From Siphonobacter aquaeclarae (GTDB lineage Bacteria > Bacteroidota > Bacteroidia > Cytophagales > Spirosomataceae), in assembly GCF_900103285.1 (NCBI RefSeq), contig NZ_FNGS01000001.1, forward strand, positions 372,001 to 436,000: a stretch of 64,000 nt of DNA, in the 5' to 3' direction. The translations under genes and the position numbers were made by a program. Below, in pieces: positions 18,384 to 27,067 of this stretch (the stretch's first letter is position 1; each line of letters opens with the position of its first letter). Under the pieces are notes generated by a model. That model was not told where the DNA came from and searched no databases. It saw only the letters and a list, made by a program, of their open reading frames with translations.

Positions 18384-19055
18384 ATGAAAATTCTGTTAGT
18401 TGAAGACGAGGAGCGGTTGGCTTCCTTTATCCGCAAGGGAATTTCGGCGGAAGGCTATGAAGTGGAAGTCGCGTATGACGGCCGCACGGGTCTTTCGCTT
18501 TTCCGCCGGAATATTTACGATCTCCTGATCCTGGACGTAAACCTGCCGCAGCTCAACGGATTCGAGCTGTGCCGGCTGGTCCGTTCCGAAAACGAAACAA
18601 TTCCGGTGCTGATGCTGACGGCGCTGGACAGCCTGGCCGATAAGGCCGACGGATTCAATGCCGGCGCCGACGATTACCTCGCCAAACCATTTGAGTTTCA
18701 GGAGCTTCTGCTGCGCGTTCGGGCGCTTACCCGCCGGAACGGCTCCCGCCAGCGGCAGGTACTGCAACTGGCCGATCTGGAGCTGAACCTGGATACCAAG
18801 ACCGTTACCCGCGGCGGCAAGCGGATCGACCTCACCACGCGGGAGTATGCCCTGATGGAGTACCTCATGCTCAACAAGGGAAAAACCATTTCCCGGGTCG
18901 ACATCAGCGAGCGGGTCTGGAGTCTTAAATTTGACAGCAATACCAATGTTATTGACGTGTATATCAGTTATTTGCGAAAGAAAATAGACAAGGATTTTTC
19001 GCCGAAACTGTTGCATACCGTCGTCGGAATGGGCTACGTTCTCCGCGAAGAGTAG
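18384..19055 (+). CDS. OmpR/PhoB-type response regulator
   Basis: The product has 223 residues. I take the start at MKILLVEDEE (18384); the open frame continues upstream to 18324 but the extension is not conserved-looking. The receiver has the acidic pocket VEDEE, phospho-acceptor D51 (LLILDVNLPQLNGF), Thr in VLMLTALD and Lys in DYLAKPFEFQELL. The C-terminal winged helix contains LTTREYALMEYLMLNKGK and NVIDVYISYLRKKID. The partner kinase gene starts 22 bases downstream. The downstream efflux operon is the likely target. Confidence 0.95.
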   Translation: MKILLVEDEERLASFIRKGISAEGYEVEVAYDGRTGLSLFRRNIYDLLILDVNLPQLNGFELCRLVRSENETIPVLMLTALDSLADKADGFNAGADDYLAKPFEFQELLLRVRALTRRNGSRQRQVLQLADLELNLDTKTVTRGGKRIDLTTREYALMEYLMLNKGKTISRVDISERVWSLKFDSNTNVIDVYISYLRKKIDKDFSPKLLHTVVGMGYVLREE

Positions 19056-19077
19056 CCCTTCCCATACCCGTACCTGC

Positions 19078-20433
19078 ATGCTTATCCGCAATCGCCTGAC
19101 GATCATTTTTACCCTCCTGGCGATGGCCATTCAGGTCACGCTGTGCCTGCTCGTTTTCTACTTCTATTCGCTGTACCGGCAGGAAGAGTTTTTCAGCCGG
19201 CTGGAAGGAAAAGCAGAGGTAGCTGGTCGCGTCCTGATTTCGCGCCGGCACCTGCACGACGATTTTTTCAAGAACATGGTCCGGACAGATCTCCTGACGA
19301 TCGTCGAAGAGCAGATCAGCATCTATGACAGCGATCAGAAACTGGTCTTTACCAACCGGATGCTGAAGGAGTCGGACTACTACAAGGAGAAAATACCCTT
19401 TTTGTCCGGAAATACGCTGTCTACCTTCCGGATCGGGCACCTGGAGTCGATCGTGATGCCGTACCGGGACCGCGGTCAGCAGTTTTACATCTTTGTTTCG
19501 GGGTTTGACCGCATCGGCTTTGCGAAGCTCGGCGCCCTCCAGCAGATTCTGGTACTGGCGAATTTGCTGGGTTTTGCGCTGATCGTACTGGCCGGCTGGT
19601 ATTTCTCGGGCCGGGTACTGAAGCCGATCTCCCGGATTGTCGACGAAGTGGAAACCATCACCGCCCGCCACCTGCACAAACGCGTGAACGAGGGCAACCG
19701 CCGGGACGAAATCGCGCAACTGGCGATGACCTTCAACCAGATGCTCTTCCGGCTGGAAGATGCCTTTGTGTCGCAGCGCAGCTTCGTTTCCCATGCTTCT
19801 CATGAATTGCGTACCCCCCTGACCAATACCCTCGGTACGCTGGAAACATCTCTCCGGTACGATCAGAACCCGGCCGACTGGCGGGATAGCATGGAAGTGG
19901 CGGTGGAAGAACTCAAGAAAGTTATCGCGCTGACAAACGGTCTGCTGGGGCTGGCAAAGGTAACAGATGGCCCGGTGGCGCTGTCGACTGTGCAGGTAGA
20001 CGACTGCCTCATGACGGCCATCACCCAGGTACAGGGGAAATACCCCGGCCGGAATCTGCCGCTCCGGTTTTCGGCGGACGAAGAGGACATTCTCACCGTC
20101 AAAGGTAATCCGACACTCCTCGGCACGGCCTTTCTGAATGTACTCGACAATGCCTGCAAGTATTCGTCCGGGGATGTATCGGTGGAACTGAGTTCCGGAA
20201 ACGATCAGGTAGTCGTAAGCGTTACCGACCGCGGGCGCGGTATTTCAGACGCCGATACGGCGCATATCCTGGATCCGTTGTACCGGGGGAAGAACGTAGA
20301 GGGCGTACCAGGCTACGGAATCGGCCTGGCGGTGACACAGAAAATCGTCGAACTTCACCAGGGTGTATTAGAGATTCAGTCGCGGGAAGGGGAGGGAACC
20401 ACCGTTTCCATTAAACTTCCGGCCTACGTATAG
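19078..20433 (+). CDS. Sensor histidine kinase (HAMP-HisKA-HATPase)
   Basis: This 451-residue inner-membrane sensor has membrane helix 1 (about 9-32), a periplasmic domain (about 33-155), membrane helix 2 (about 156-176), HAMP (about 177-230), HisKA with phospho-accepting H242 in VSHASHELRTPLTN, and HATPase_c (LNVLDNACKYSS, VTDRGRGIS, GYGIGLAV). Architecture and length match the CusS/ArlS type. With the preceding regulator it forms a complete two-component system. The RND genes follow 250 bases later, so control of efflux by a periplasmic toxic compound or metal is likely, though not shown. Confidence 0.94.
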   Translation: MLIRNRLTIIFTLLAMAIQVTLCLLVFYFYSLYRQEEFFSRLEGKAEVAGRVLISRRHLHDDFFKNMVRTDLLTIVEEQISIYDSDQKLVFTNRMLKESDYYKEKIPFLSGNTLSTFRIGHLESIVMPYRDRGQQFYIFVSGFDRIGFAKLGALQQILVLANLLGFALIVLAGWYFSGRVLKPISRIVDEVETITARHLHKRVNEGNRRDEIAQLAMTFNQMLFRLEDAFVSQRSFVSHASHELRTPLTNTLGTLETSLRYDQNPADWRDSMEVAVEELKKVIALTNGLLGLAKVTDGPVALSTVQVDDCLMTAITQVQGKYPGRNLPLRFSADEEDILTVKGNPTLLGTAFLNVLDNACKYSSGDVSVELSSGNDQVVVSVTDRGRGISDADTAHILDPLYRGKNVEGVPGYGIGLAVTQKIVELHQGVLEIQSREGEGTTVSIKLPAYV

Positions 20434-20510
20434 CGAATTTCATGGAATTGAGCCGATATAATATTGTACTATATAAAGATTGAATACAATTGCCGAAATG
20501 CCGTATTAAG

Positions 20511-20541
20511 ACGGTTTTGGGGGACGTAAACCGCTCTTTTT
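20511..20541 (+). terminator. Probable terminator after the sensor kinase gene
   Basis: ACGGTTT pairs with AAACCG(C) around a G-rich loop and is followed by CTCTTTTT. The stem is short (6-7 bp), so termination may be partial. Confidence 0.5.
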
Positions 20542-20603
20542 GACACGATTAGGCCTATTTCAGACACCCTGGATTCTTCAATCTCTTCCCCGATATTAAA
20601 CTT

Positions 20604-20620
20604 TTCTAATATCTTCTAAT
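20604..20620 (+). promoter_or_regulatory. Candidate OmpR-family half-site pair
   Basis: TTCTAAT occurs at 20604-20610 and again at 20614-20620, an exact 10-bp direct repeat. OmpR/PhoB-type regulators bind direct half-sites about 10-11 bp apart. The site lies 67 bases before the small membrane protein gene that precedes the efflux genes. Confidence 0.38.
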
Positions 20621-20645
20621 TTCCTTCTCACACCGTTTTAATGTT

Positions 20646-20697
20646 CCGGCGCTTGCTTTGTTGCAAAGCAATGAAGATACAAGCTTATGCAACGCCG
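20646..20697 (+). promoter_or_regulatory. Nested inverted repeats around a start codon
   Basis: TTGCTTTG (20653-20660) and CAAAGCAA (20664-20671) form a perfect 8-bp stem with a TTG centre. An outer pair, TCCGGCG near 20645 with CGCCGGA near 20692, would enclose it together with the start codon at 20687. This could be an operator for a repressor or an RNA hairpin that limits translation. Confidence 0.45.
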
Positions 20698-20965
20698 GAG
20701 TTTCCCCTCGATTTTGCTTTACGGCTTTGGGCTGGCATTGGCGCTTTCCCTGGTGTTTAACGGATTTCTGCTGGGCGAGCTGAGTCGCCTGCAGGGATTT
20801 GATGACTTCTCGTCTTCCGGTCATACCGTGGTAGACGACTCGCTCTGGCAGCAGCAACTGACCGACTGCCAGCGGGCTAATCAGGAAAAGGATAGCCTCA
20901 TTCACCGCCTGGTCCAGGTTCCCAACGCACCCCCGCCGGTCCGACCGGTCCGTCGCCTCAAATAA
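20687..20965 (+). CDS. Small single-pass membrane protein, 92 aa
   Basis: I do not recognise the family. The start MQRRSF is followed by one membrane helix (about residues 8-29, ILLYGFGLALALSLVFNGFL). A polar periplasmic or cytoplasmic region follows, with a short predicted helix, then a Pro/Arg tail (PPPVRPVRRLK). It lies between the two-component system and the RND operon and points the same way, so it may be a small accessory or regulatory subunit of either. The start codon lies inside a possible hairpin. Codon use resembles the neighbours. Confidence 0.7.
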   Translation: MQRRSFPSILLYGFGLALALSLVFNGFLLGELSRLQGFDDFSSSGHTVVDDSLWQQQLTDCQRANQEKDSLIHRLVQVPNAPPPVRPVRRLK

Positions 20966-20998
20966 AAATTTCTTCCCTACTCATCAAACCGTCTCACT

Positions 20999-21061
20999 AT
21001 GCAGGTAAAACGCACCACCTCTTATCGGACTGCCCTTTCGGCATCCGACACCCGCACCTGA
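20999..21061 (+). CDS. Possible 20-codon leader peptide before the efflux operon
   Basis: An ATG at 20999 opens a 20-codon frame (MQVKRTTSYRTALSASDTRT) that ends 78 bases before the membrane-fusion protein gene. It is preceded by an A-rich AATAAAAATTTC stretch. It may be a regulatory upstream ORF or mere chance. Confidence 0.22.
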   Translation: MQVKRTTSYRTALSASDTRT

Positions 21062-21139
21062 GGCCGCAGCCGACGTGCACTCCGGGTGGCAACAGCTGCC
21101 GACTCAAACGACCGTTCCCCTTTTAAAAAGAAGACTATT

Positions 21140-22216
21140 ATGAGAAAAATTCTCATGCTGTTGAGTGCCTGTGCCCTGCTTTCGAGCTGCGCCGAGCATC
21201 AGCACGAAAAAGAAGAAGAAGTGAAGTACCTCGTAACCAGTCCGCTCAAAGCTGACACCACGGTTACCAAAGACTATGTATGCCAGATCCGCGCGATCCG
21301 CCACATCGAAATGCGCGCCCAGCAACGGGGGTATATCCAGAACATTTATGTAGACGAAGGTCAGTCGGTGCGGGAAGGACAGGTAATGTTCCAGATCATG
21401 CCGAAACTGTATGAAGCCGAGCTGCAAAAAGCACAGGCGGAAGCCAGCTTCGTCGGCATTGAGTACAAGAACACGAAGCGCCTTGCTGACAGCAACGTTG
21501 TGGCTCCGAACGAACTCGCGATGGTAAACGCGAAGCTCGACAAAGCCAAGGCGGAAGTTGCGCTTGCGCAGGTTCACCTCGGTTTCACGAAGATCAAAGC
21601 GCCGTTTACGGGAATCATGGATCACTTTCAGGTACGGCTCGGTAGTCTCGTGGACGAAGGCGATCTGCTGACGACGTTGTCTGACAACAGCAAAATGTGG
21701 GTCTACTTCAACGTGCCGGAAGCCGAGTACCTCGACTACAAGGCCAAGCAAACCGATACCCGGAAGATGCAGGTGAAGCTCCGGATGGCTAACAACGAGC
21801 TGTTTGATCACCCCGGCGTAGTGGAAACGATCGAAGCGGATTTTGACAACGAAACCGGTAACATCGCTTTCCGGGCTACGTTCCCGAACCCGAAGGGACT
21901 CCTCCGCCACGGCGAAACGGGTAATATCGAAATGACGATTCCGCTGCGTAATGCGCTGATTATCCCGCAGAAAGCCACGTTCGAAATACTTGAAAAGAAA
22001 TATGTCTACGTCGTTGGCGCGGACAACAAAGTACACTCCCGCGAAGTATCTGTCGCTGCCGAAATGCCTGACCTGTATGTTATCGGCAACGGTCTGAAGG
22101 ATGGCGAACGCATTCTCCTCGAAGGAATCCGGAAAGTGAAGGATGGCGATAAGATCCAGTTCCAGTACGAAGGTCCGCAGTCGGTTATCCCGAAACTGAG
22201 AGTATACGCCGAGTAG
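21140..22216 (+). CDS. RND efflux periplasmic adaptor (membrane fusion protein), lipoprotein
   Basis: This 358-residue lipoprotein (signal and lipobox ALLSSCAEH) bridges the inner-membrane pump and the outer-membrane channel. I chose the ATG at 21140 because it starts the signal peptide; the upstream in-frame ATG at 21086 does not. A biotinyl-lipoyl-like half (GYIQNIYVDEGQSVREGQ) and its return half (FTKIKAPFTGIMD) flank an alpha-hairpin (about 90-150). Beta-barrel and membrane-proximal domains follow (PQKATFEILEKKYVYVV). It is first of three genes in AcrA-AcrB-TolC order. Confidence 0.96.
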   Translation: MRKILMLLSACALLSSCAEHQHEKEEEVKYLVTSPLKADTTVTKDYVCQIRAIRHIEMRAQQRGYIQNIYVDEGQSVREGQVMFQIMPKLYEAELQKAQAEASFVGIEYKNTKRLADSNVVAPNELAMVNAKLDKAKAEVALAQVHLGFTKIKAPFTGIMDHFQVRLGSLVDEGDLLTTLSDNSKMWVYFNVPEAEYLDYKAKQTDTRKMQVKLRMANNELFDHPGVVETIEADFDNETGNIAFRATFPNPKGLLRHGETGNIEMTIPLRNALIIPQKATFEILEKKYVYVVGADNKVHSREVSVAAEMPDLYVIGNGLKDGERILLEGIRKVKDGDKIQFQYEGPQSVIPKLRVYAE

Positions 22217-22245
22217 AGGGTATGTGTCACTAAACAGGCAAGAAT

Positions 22246-25200
22246 ATGTTCAGACAATTCATACACCGGCCAGTACTCGCGATTGTGATTTCGCTGGTCA
22301 TCATATTCATGGGCATTCTGGCCATCAACAGTCTACCCATCTCGCAGTTCCCTGAAATTTCCCCGCCAATGGTTATCGTCCGGGCATCCTACCCCGGGGC
22401 GAGCGCCAAGGTACTCACCGAGTCTGTGCTCATTCCGATGGAGCAGGCAATCAACGGGGTACCGGGGATGAAGTACATGACTTCCGATGCGACCAGTGCG
22501 GGGGAAGCCAACATCCAGATCATTTTTAACCTCGGTACCAACCCCGACCAGGCGGTCGTGAACGTCAATACCCGGATTGCGCAGGTATTGAACCGCTTAC
22601 CGGTCCTGGTACAACGGGAAGGGGTTATCGTGAACCGGATCGTGCCGAACATGTTGATGTACGTCAACTTGTACAGTAAGGACAAGAACGCCAACATGAA
22701 GTTCCTCTTCAACTATGCCGGGGTAAACATGCTTCCGGAGTTGCAGCGGATTTCGGGTATCGGTCAGGCGAGTATCCTCGGTTCGCGGCAGTATGCCATG
22801 CGTATCTGGCTGAAGCCGGACCGGATGCGTGCCTATAATATCTCTGCCGACGAAGTCATGGACGCGCTCGGTGAGCAAAGCGTGATCGGGTCTCCGGGTC
22901 GTATCGGCCGGGCCGACGGAAAGCGTGCCGAAGCGTTGGAGTATGTATTGACGTACCAGGGGCGGTTTAACGAAGTGGATCAGTATAAAAACGTCATTGT
23001 CAAGGCGAACGCCAACGGGGAAATCCTGCGGTTGAAGGACATTGCGGAAGTAGAGCTCGGCAGCGAGTACTATGACCTTTACTCAAACCTGAACGGACTC
23101 CCGTCAGCGGCTATTCAGCTGAAGCAAACGTACGGCAGTAATGCCAAGGATGTGATCCGCGACGTTAAGGCGAAACTGGATGAACTCAAGAAGACCTTCC
23201 CGCCGGGAATGGACTACGAGATCAGCTATGACGTTTCGAACTTCCTTGACGCGTCCATCGAAAACGTTATTCACACCCTGCGGGACGCGTTTATTCTCGT
23301 GGCATTGGTGGTGTTCGTCTTCCTGGGCGACTGGCGGTCAACGCTCATTCCGACCCTTGCCGTACCGGTATCGCTCGTCGGGGCCTTCATTTTCATGCAG
23401 GCGTTCGGACTGACGATCAACATGATTACGCTCTTTGCCCTTGTATTGGCGATTGGTATTGTGGTCGATGATGCCATCGTCGTCGTCGAGGCTGTCCACG
23501 CCAAGATGGAAGAAGAGCATCTATCGCCCTACAAAGCCGTTAAGAAAGTACTCCGCGAAATCTCCGGCGCCGTTATTGCCATTACCCTGTTGATGACTGC
23601 GGTATTTGTGCCGGTAGCGTTTATGACGGGTCCTGTCGGGATTTTCTACCGGCAGTTTGCGATTACGATGGCGACGTCGATCGTTATCTCCGGTCTCGTC
23701 GCGTTGACGCTGACACCGGTACTTTGCGCGATGATTCTCCGGAATCACCACGATCATCCCCGGAAGAAAAACATCATTGACAAAGGTATCGACGCCTTCA
23801 ACCGCGGTTTTGAGAAACTGACGGGCCGGTATGTCGGACTGCTGCGCATGATCGTCAACCGCCGGATGGTGACCTGGGGTATTCTGCTGGCCTTCGGCGC
23901 GGGGATCTTCGGTATTTCGACGACGCTGCCTTCCGGTTTTATTCCGAGTGAAGACCAGGGCATGATCTATGCCATTATCCAGACGCCTCCGGGATCGACA
24001 CTGGAACGTACGAACGACATCGCAATGCGTCTCCAAAAGATTGCCGAGCACGTGGAAGGTATCCAGTCTGTTTCGGCGCTGGCAGGGTATGAAGTATTGA
24101 CGGAAGGTCGCGGTTCCAACGCCGGTACCTGTCTGATCAACCTCAAGCCGTGGGGCGAACGCGAGCACAACGTCAACGAAATCATGGAGGAACTCGAAGA
24201 GAAGGCCAGGGTGATTCCGGGTGCGACGATCGAGTTCTTTGATCCTCCGGCCGTACCGGGTTACGGCGCCGCGGGCGGTTTTGCCCTGCAGCTGCTCGAT
24301 AAAACCAACTCGGGCGATTACAAGCAGCTGGAGCGGGTAACGGAAGATTTCATGGCGCAACTCAAGAAGCGCAAGGAGCTTTCCGGTCTGTTTACCTTCT
24401 TCAGTGCGAATTATCCGCAATACGAGCTGGAAATCGACAATAAACTGGCCATGCAGAAGGGTGTATCCATCGGTCGGGCCATGAACACGCTCTCGATTCT
24501 CATCGGTAGTACGTATGAACTCGGTTTCATCAAGTTCCAGCGCTTTTTCAAGGTATTCGTCCAGGCTGCGCCGGAATACCGGAGTCTGCCCGAGGACATC
24601 ATGAACCTGTATGTGAAAAACAACCGGGACGAAATGGTACCCTTCTCTGCCTTCATGAAGATCAAGAAGACGCAGGGGGCCAACGAAATCAACCGGTATA
24701 ACATGTATACAACGGCCGCCTTCCGGGGTCAGCCGGCGAAGGGTTACAGCTCCGGGGAGGCAATCAAAGTCATCCAGGAAGTAGCGAAGAATACGCTGCC
24801 GCGCGGATACGACATTGACTGGGGCGGTCTCTCGAAAGATGAAACCATGCGCGGAAACGAGGCGGTCTACATCTTCCTCATCGTATTGGCCTTCGTCTAC
24901 ATGGTACTTGCGGCTCAGTATGAAAGTTTCCTGCTGCCGCTGGCGGTCGTGTTCTCGCTGCCTTGCGGGGTGTTCGGATCGTTCCTGCTGATCAAGATGA
25001 TGGGCCTCGCCAACGACATCTATGCACAGGTCGGGTTGGTCATGCTCGTGGGTCTGTTGGGTAAGAACGCCGTCCTTATCGTCGAGTTCGCGGTGCAGAA
25101 ACACCGGGAAGGCGAGACGGTTCTCAACGCCGCTATCGAAGGAGCCAAGGTACGTTTCCGCCCGATTTTGATGACGTCCTTCGCCTTCATCGCCGGGTTG

Positions 25201-25410
25201 ATTCCGCTGGTACTGGCGCATGGCCCGGGCGCTATCGGTAACCGGACGATCGGTTCTTCCGCTCTCGGAGGGATGTTGTTTGGTACGGTCTTCGGCGTCC
25301 TTATCGTTCCGGGATTGTACTACATCTTCGGCAAACTGGCCGAAAACCGCCGCCTGATCAAACGCGAGGAAGAGAATCCGTTAACCGAAGAATTCACTCA
25401 CAATGTATAA
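22246..25410 (+). CDS. RND multidrug efflux pump (AcrB/HAE1 family)
   Basis: This 1054-residue inner-membrane proton/drug antiporter has twelve expected membrane helices and two large periplasmic loops. The N-terminus MFRQFIHRPVLAIVISLVI is typical of the family. The TM4 acidic pair for proton relay is in VVDDAIVVVEAVHAKME, and the TM10 lysine is in LVGLLGKNAVLIVEFAVQ. FRPILMTSFAFIAGLIPL marks the C-terminal half. The acidic pair and lysine favour drug efflux (HAE1) over metal efflux (HME). It begins 29 bases after the adaptor and overlaps the channel gene by 8 bases. Confidence 0.97.
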   Translation: MFRQFIHRPVLAIVISLVIIFMGILAINSLPISQFPEISPPMVIVRASYPGASAKVLTESVLIPMEQAINGVPGMKYMTSDATSAGEANIQIIFNLGTNPDQAVVNVNTRIAQVLNRLPVLVQREGVIVNRIVPNMLMYVNLYSKDKNANMKFLFNYAGVNMLPELQRISGIGQASILGSRQYAMRIWLKPDRMRAYNISADEVMDALGEQSVIGSPGRIGRADGKRAEALEYVLTYQGRFNEVDQYKNVIVKANANGEILRLKDIAEVELGSEYYDLYSNLNGLPSAAIQLKQTYGSNAKDVIRDVKAKLDELKKTFPPGMDYEISYDVSNFLDASIENVIHTLRDAFILVALVVFVFLGDWRSTLIPTLAVPVSLVGAFIFMQAFGLTINMITLFALVLAIGIVVDDAIVVVEAVHAKMEEEHLSPYKAVKKVLREISGAVIAITLLMTAVFVPVAFMTGPVGIFYRQFAITMATSIVISGLVALTLTPVLCAMILRNHHDHPRKKNIIDKGIDAFNRGFEKLTGRYVGLLRMIVNRRMVTWGILLAFGAGIFGISTTLPSGFIPSEDQGMIYAIIQTPPGSTLERTNDIAMRLQKIAEHVEGIQSVSALAGYEVLTEGRGSNAGTCLINLKPWGEREHNVNEIMEELEEKARVIPGATIEFFDPPAVPGYGAAGGFALQLLDKTNSGDYKQLERVTEDFMAQLKKRKELSGLFTFFSANYPQYELEIDNKLAMQKGVSIGRAMNTLSILIGSTYELGFIKFQRFFKVFVQAAPEYRSLPEDIMNLYVKNNRDEMVPFSAFMKIKKTQGANEINRYNMYTTAAFRGQPAKGYSSGEAIKVIQEVAKNTLPRGYDIDWGGLSKDETMRGNEAVYIFLIVLAFVYMVLAAQYESFLLPLAVVFSLPCGVFGSFLLIKMMGLANDIYAQVGLVMLVGLLGKNAVLIVEFAVQKHREGETVLNAAIEGAKVRFRPILMTSFAFIAGLIPLVLAHGPGAIGNRTIGSSALGGMLFGTVFGVLIVPGLYYIFGKLAENRRLIKREEENPLTEEFTHNV

Positions 25411-26836
25411 AAGGATCGCACGCATAGGACTGGGAGTCGCGTTCCTGTCGATCGCCATCACCGGGTGTAAAACCCCGGTGCTGGTGACCCGGACAGAGAA
25501 CCGGAATGTTCCCGGCAGTTTTGACTCGTCTCAGGATTCCACCAACACGGCACGGATGAAATGGCGGGAGTTTTTTACCGACCCGAACCTCGTTTCCCTG
25601 ATCGATACCGCCCTGCATAACAACCAGGAGCTGAATATCACCCTGCAGGAAATCGAAATCTCCCGGAATGAAATCCAGGCGCGGAAAGGGGAGTACCTGC
25701 CGTTCGTTGGCCTGCGCGGAAGCATGGGCGTCGATAAGGTAGGCCGGTACACGGTACAGGGTGCGACGGAAGCGACGACGGAAATCAAGCCGGGTAAGGA
25801 AATGCCCGATCCTGTTCCCAACTTCCTGGCTGGCGCGTTTGCTACCTGGGAAATCGATATCTGGAACAAGCTGCACAACGCAAAAAAGGCAGCGGTCAAC
25901 CGGTACCTGGGTTCGATTGAAGGCCGGAATTTCCTGGTGACAAACCTGATTTCCGAAATCGCGAACTCGTACTACGAGCTGCTCGCGCTGGATACCCAGC
26001 TGGATATCCTGAACCGGAACATCGAGATTCAGACCAACGCCCTCAAGATTGTCCGCCTGCAGAAAGAGGCTACCAAGGTGACCGAGCTGGCCGTCCGCCG
26101 GTTCGAAGCCCAGGTACTCAACACGCAGAGCATGCAGTACACCATCCGTCAGCGGATTATCGAAACGGAAAACCGGATTAACTTCCTCGTTGGCCGGTAT
26201 CCGCAGCCGGTTACGCGTACCGTGGGTGGATTTGAAAACATGCTGCCGGCGGCTGTGAAAGCCGGTTTGCCGTCACAGCTGCTCGCGAACCGGCCGGATA
26301 TCCGGCAGGCGGAGCAGGAGCTGGCCGCGACGAAGCTGGATGTGCAGGTTGCCAAGGCGCGTTTCTATCCGTCGCTGGGTATTTCAGCGGGCTTCGGGTA
26401 CAACGCCTTTAACCCGGCGTATATCATCCGCACGCCGCAGTCCCTGTTGTTTTCTCTGGCAGGCGACCTGACGGCGCCGCTGGTCAATAAAAACGCCATC
26501 AAGGCTGCCTACTTCAATGCCAATGCCAAGCAGATTCAGGCTGTTTTTAACTACGAACGGACGATTCTGAACGCCTACATCGAAGTGGCCAACCAGTTGT
26601 CGAACATCACCAACCTGGAAAAGAGCTACGACCTGAAGTCAAGGGAAGTGCAGGCGCTGACCCAATCGGTGACGATCTCCAATACGTTGTTCATGTCGGC
26701 CCGCGCCGATTACATGGAAGTACTGCTGACCCAGCGCGATGCGCTCGAATCCCGCTTCGACCTGGTCGAAACCAAAATGAAGCAGATGAATGCCATGGTA
26801 AATATTTACCGGGCACTGGGAGGCGGCTGGAATTAA
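25403..26836 (+). CDS. Outer-membrane efflux channel (TolC/OprM family) lipoprotein
   Basis: This 477-residue channel completes the tripartite pump. A lipoprotein signal ends at ITGCKTPV. The two outer-membrane-factor repeats follow, each with long coiled helices. Typical motifs include WEIDIWNKL, LPSQLLANRPDIRQAEQELAAT and RFYPSLGISAGFGYNA. Trimers would form the outer-membrane beta-barrel and periplasmic tunnel. The 8-base overlap with the pump gene indicates translational coupling. A perfect 10-bp terminator stem follows the stop. Confidence 0.96.
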   Translation: MYKRIARIGLGVAFLSIAITGCKTPVLVTRTENRNVPGSFDSSQDSTNTARMKWREFFTDPNLVSLIDTALHNNQELNITLQEIEISRNEIQARKGEYLPFVGLRGSMGVDKVGRYTVQGATEATTEIKPGKEMPDPVPNFLAGAFATWEIDIWNKLHNAKKAAVNRYLGSIEGRNFLVTNLISEIANSYYELLALDTQLDILNRNIEIQTNALKIVRLQKEATKVTELAVRRFEAQVLNTQSMQYTIRQRIIETENRINFLVGRYPQPVTRTVGGFENMLPAAVKAGLPSQLLANRPDIRQAEQELAATKLDVQVAKARFYPSLGISAGFGYNAFNPAYIIRTPQSLLFSLAGDLTAPLVNKNAIKAAYFNANAKQIQAVFNYERTILNAYIEVANQLSNITNLEKSYDLKSREVQALTQSVTISNTLFMSARADYMEVLLTQRDALESRFDLVETKMKQMNAMVNIYRALGGGWN

Positions 26837-26863
26837 CGTACCTGATTTCCGCCATCAGGCCGG

Positions 26864-26900
26864 GGCCGTTGCATCCTGTATGCAACGGCCTCTTTGTTTT
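26864..26900 (+). terminator. Intrinsic terminator of the RND efflux operon
   Basis: GGCCGTTGCA (26864-26873) pairs perfectly with TGCAACGGCC (26881-26890) over a 7-base loop, then TCTTTGTTTT follows. Confidence 0.9.
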
Positions 26901-26959
26901 GGTTTGAATTTCTTACTTTTTGGTTTGATCGTTGTTAGCCGATACGGCGAAGACGCGTG

Positions 26960-26967
26960 TAGTTTTG
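26960..26967 (+). promoter_or_regulatory. -7 box upstream of the alcohol dehydrogenase gene
   Basis: TAGTTTTG fits TAnnTTTG. TTGTT at 26932 may serve as -33, with a spacer slightly longer than usual. The start codon is 101 bases downstream. Confidence 0.42.
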
Positions 26968-27067
26968 TATCGTCGCAGGTCAGAACTATGCGGCATCGCC
27001 AGCCGGTCCGTTTCGGTACCCTGACCAGCGCCATTGCTCTCATTCTTCCTTTTTCTTTCATCAAGCC

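Noticed and set aside
23521-25221. Long open frame (566 codons) on the minus strand inside the RND pump gene
   Set aside because: Antisense of a conserved transporter; composition (His/Arg/Gln/Asp-rich) is not protein-like and no start signals are seen.
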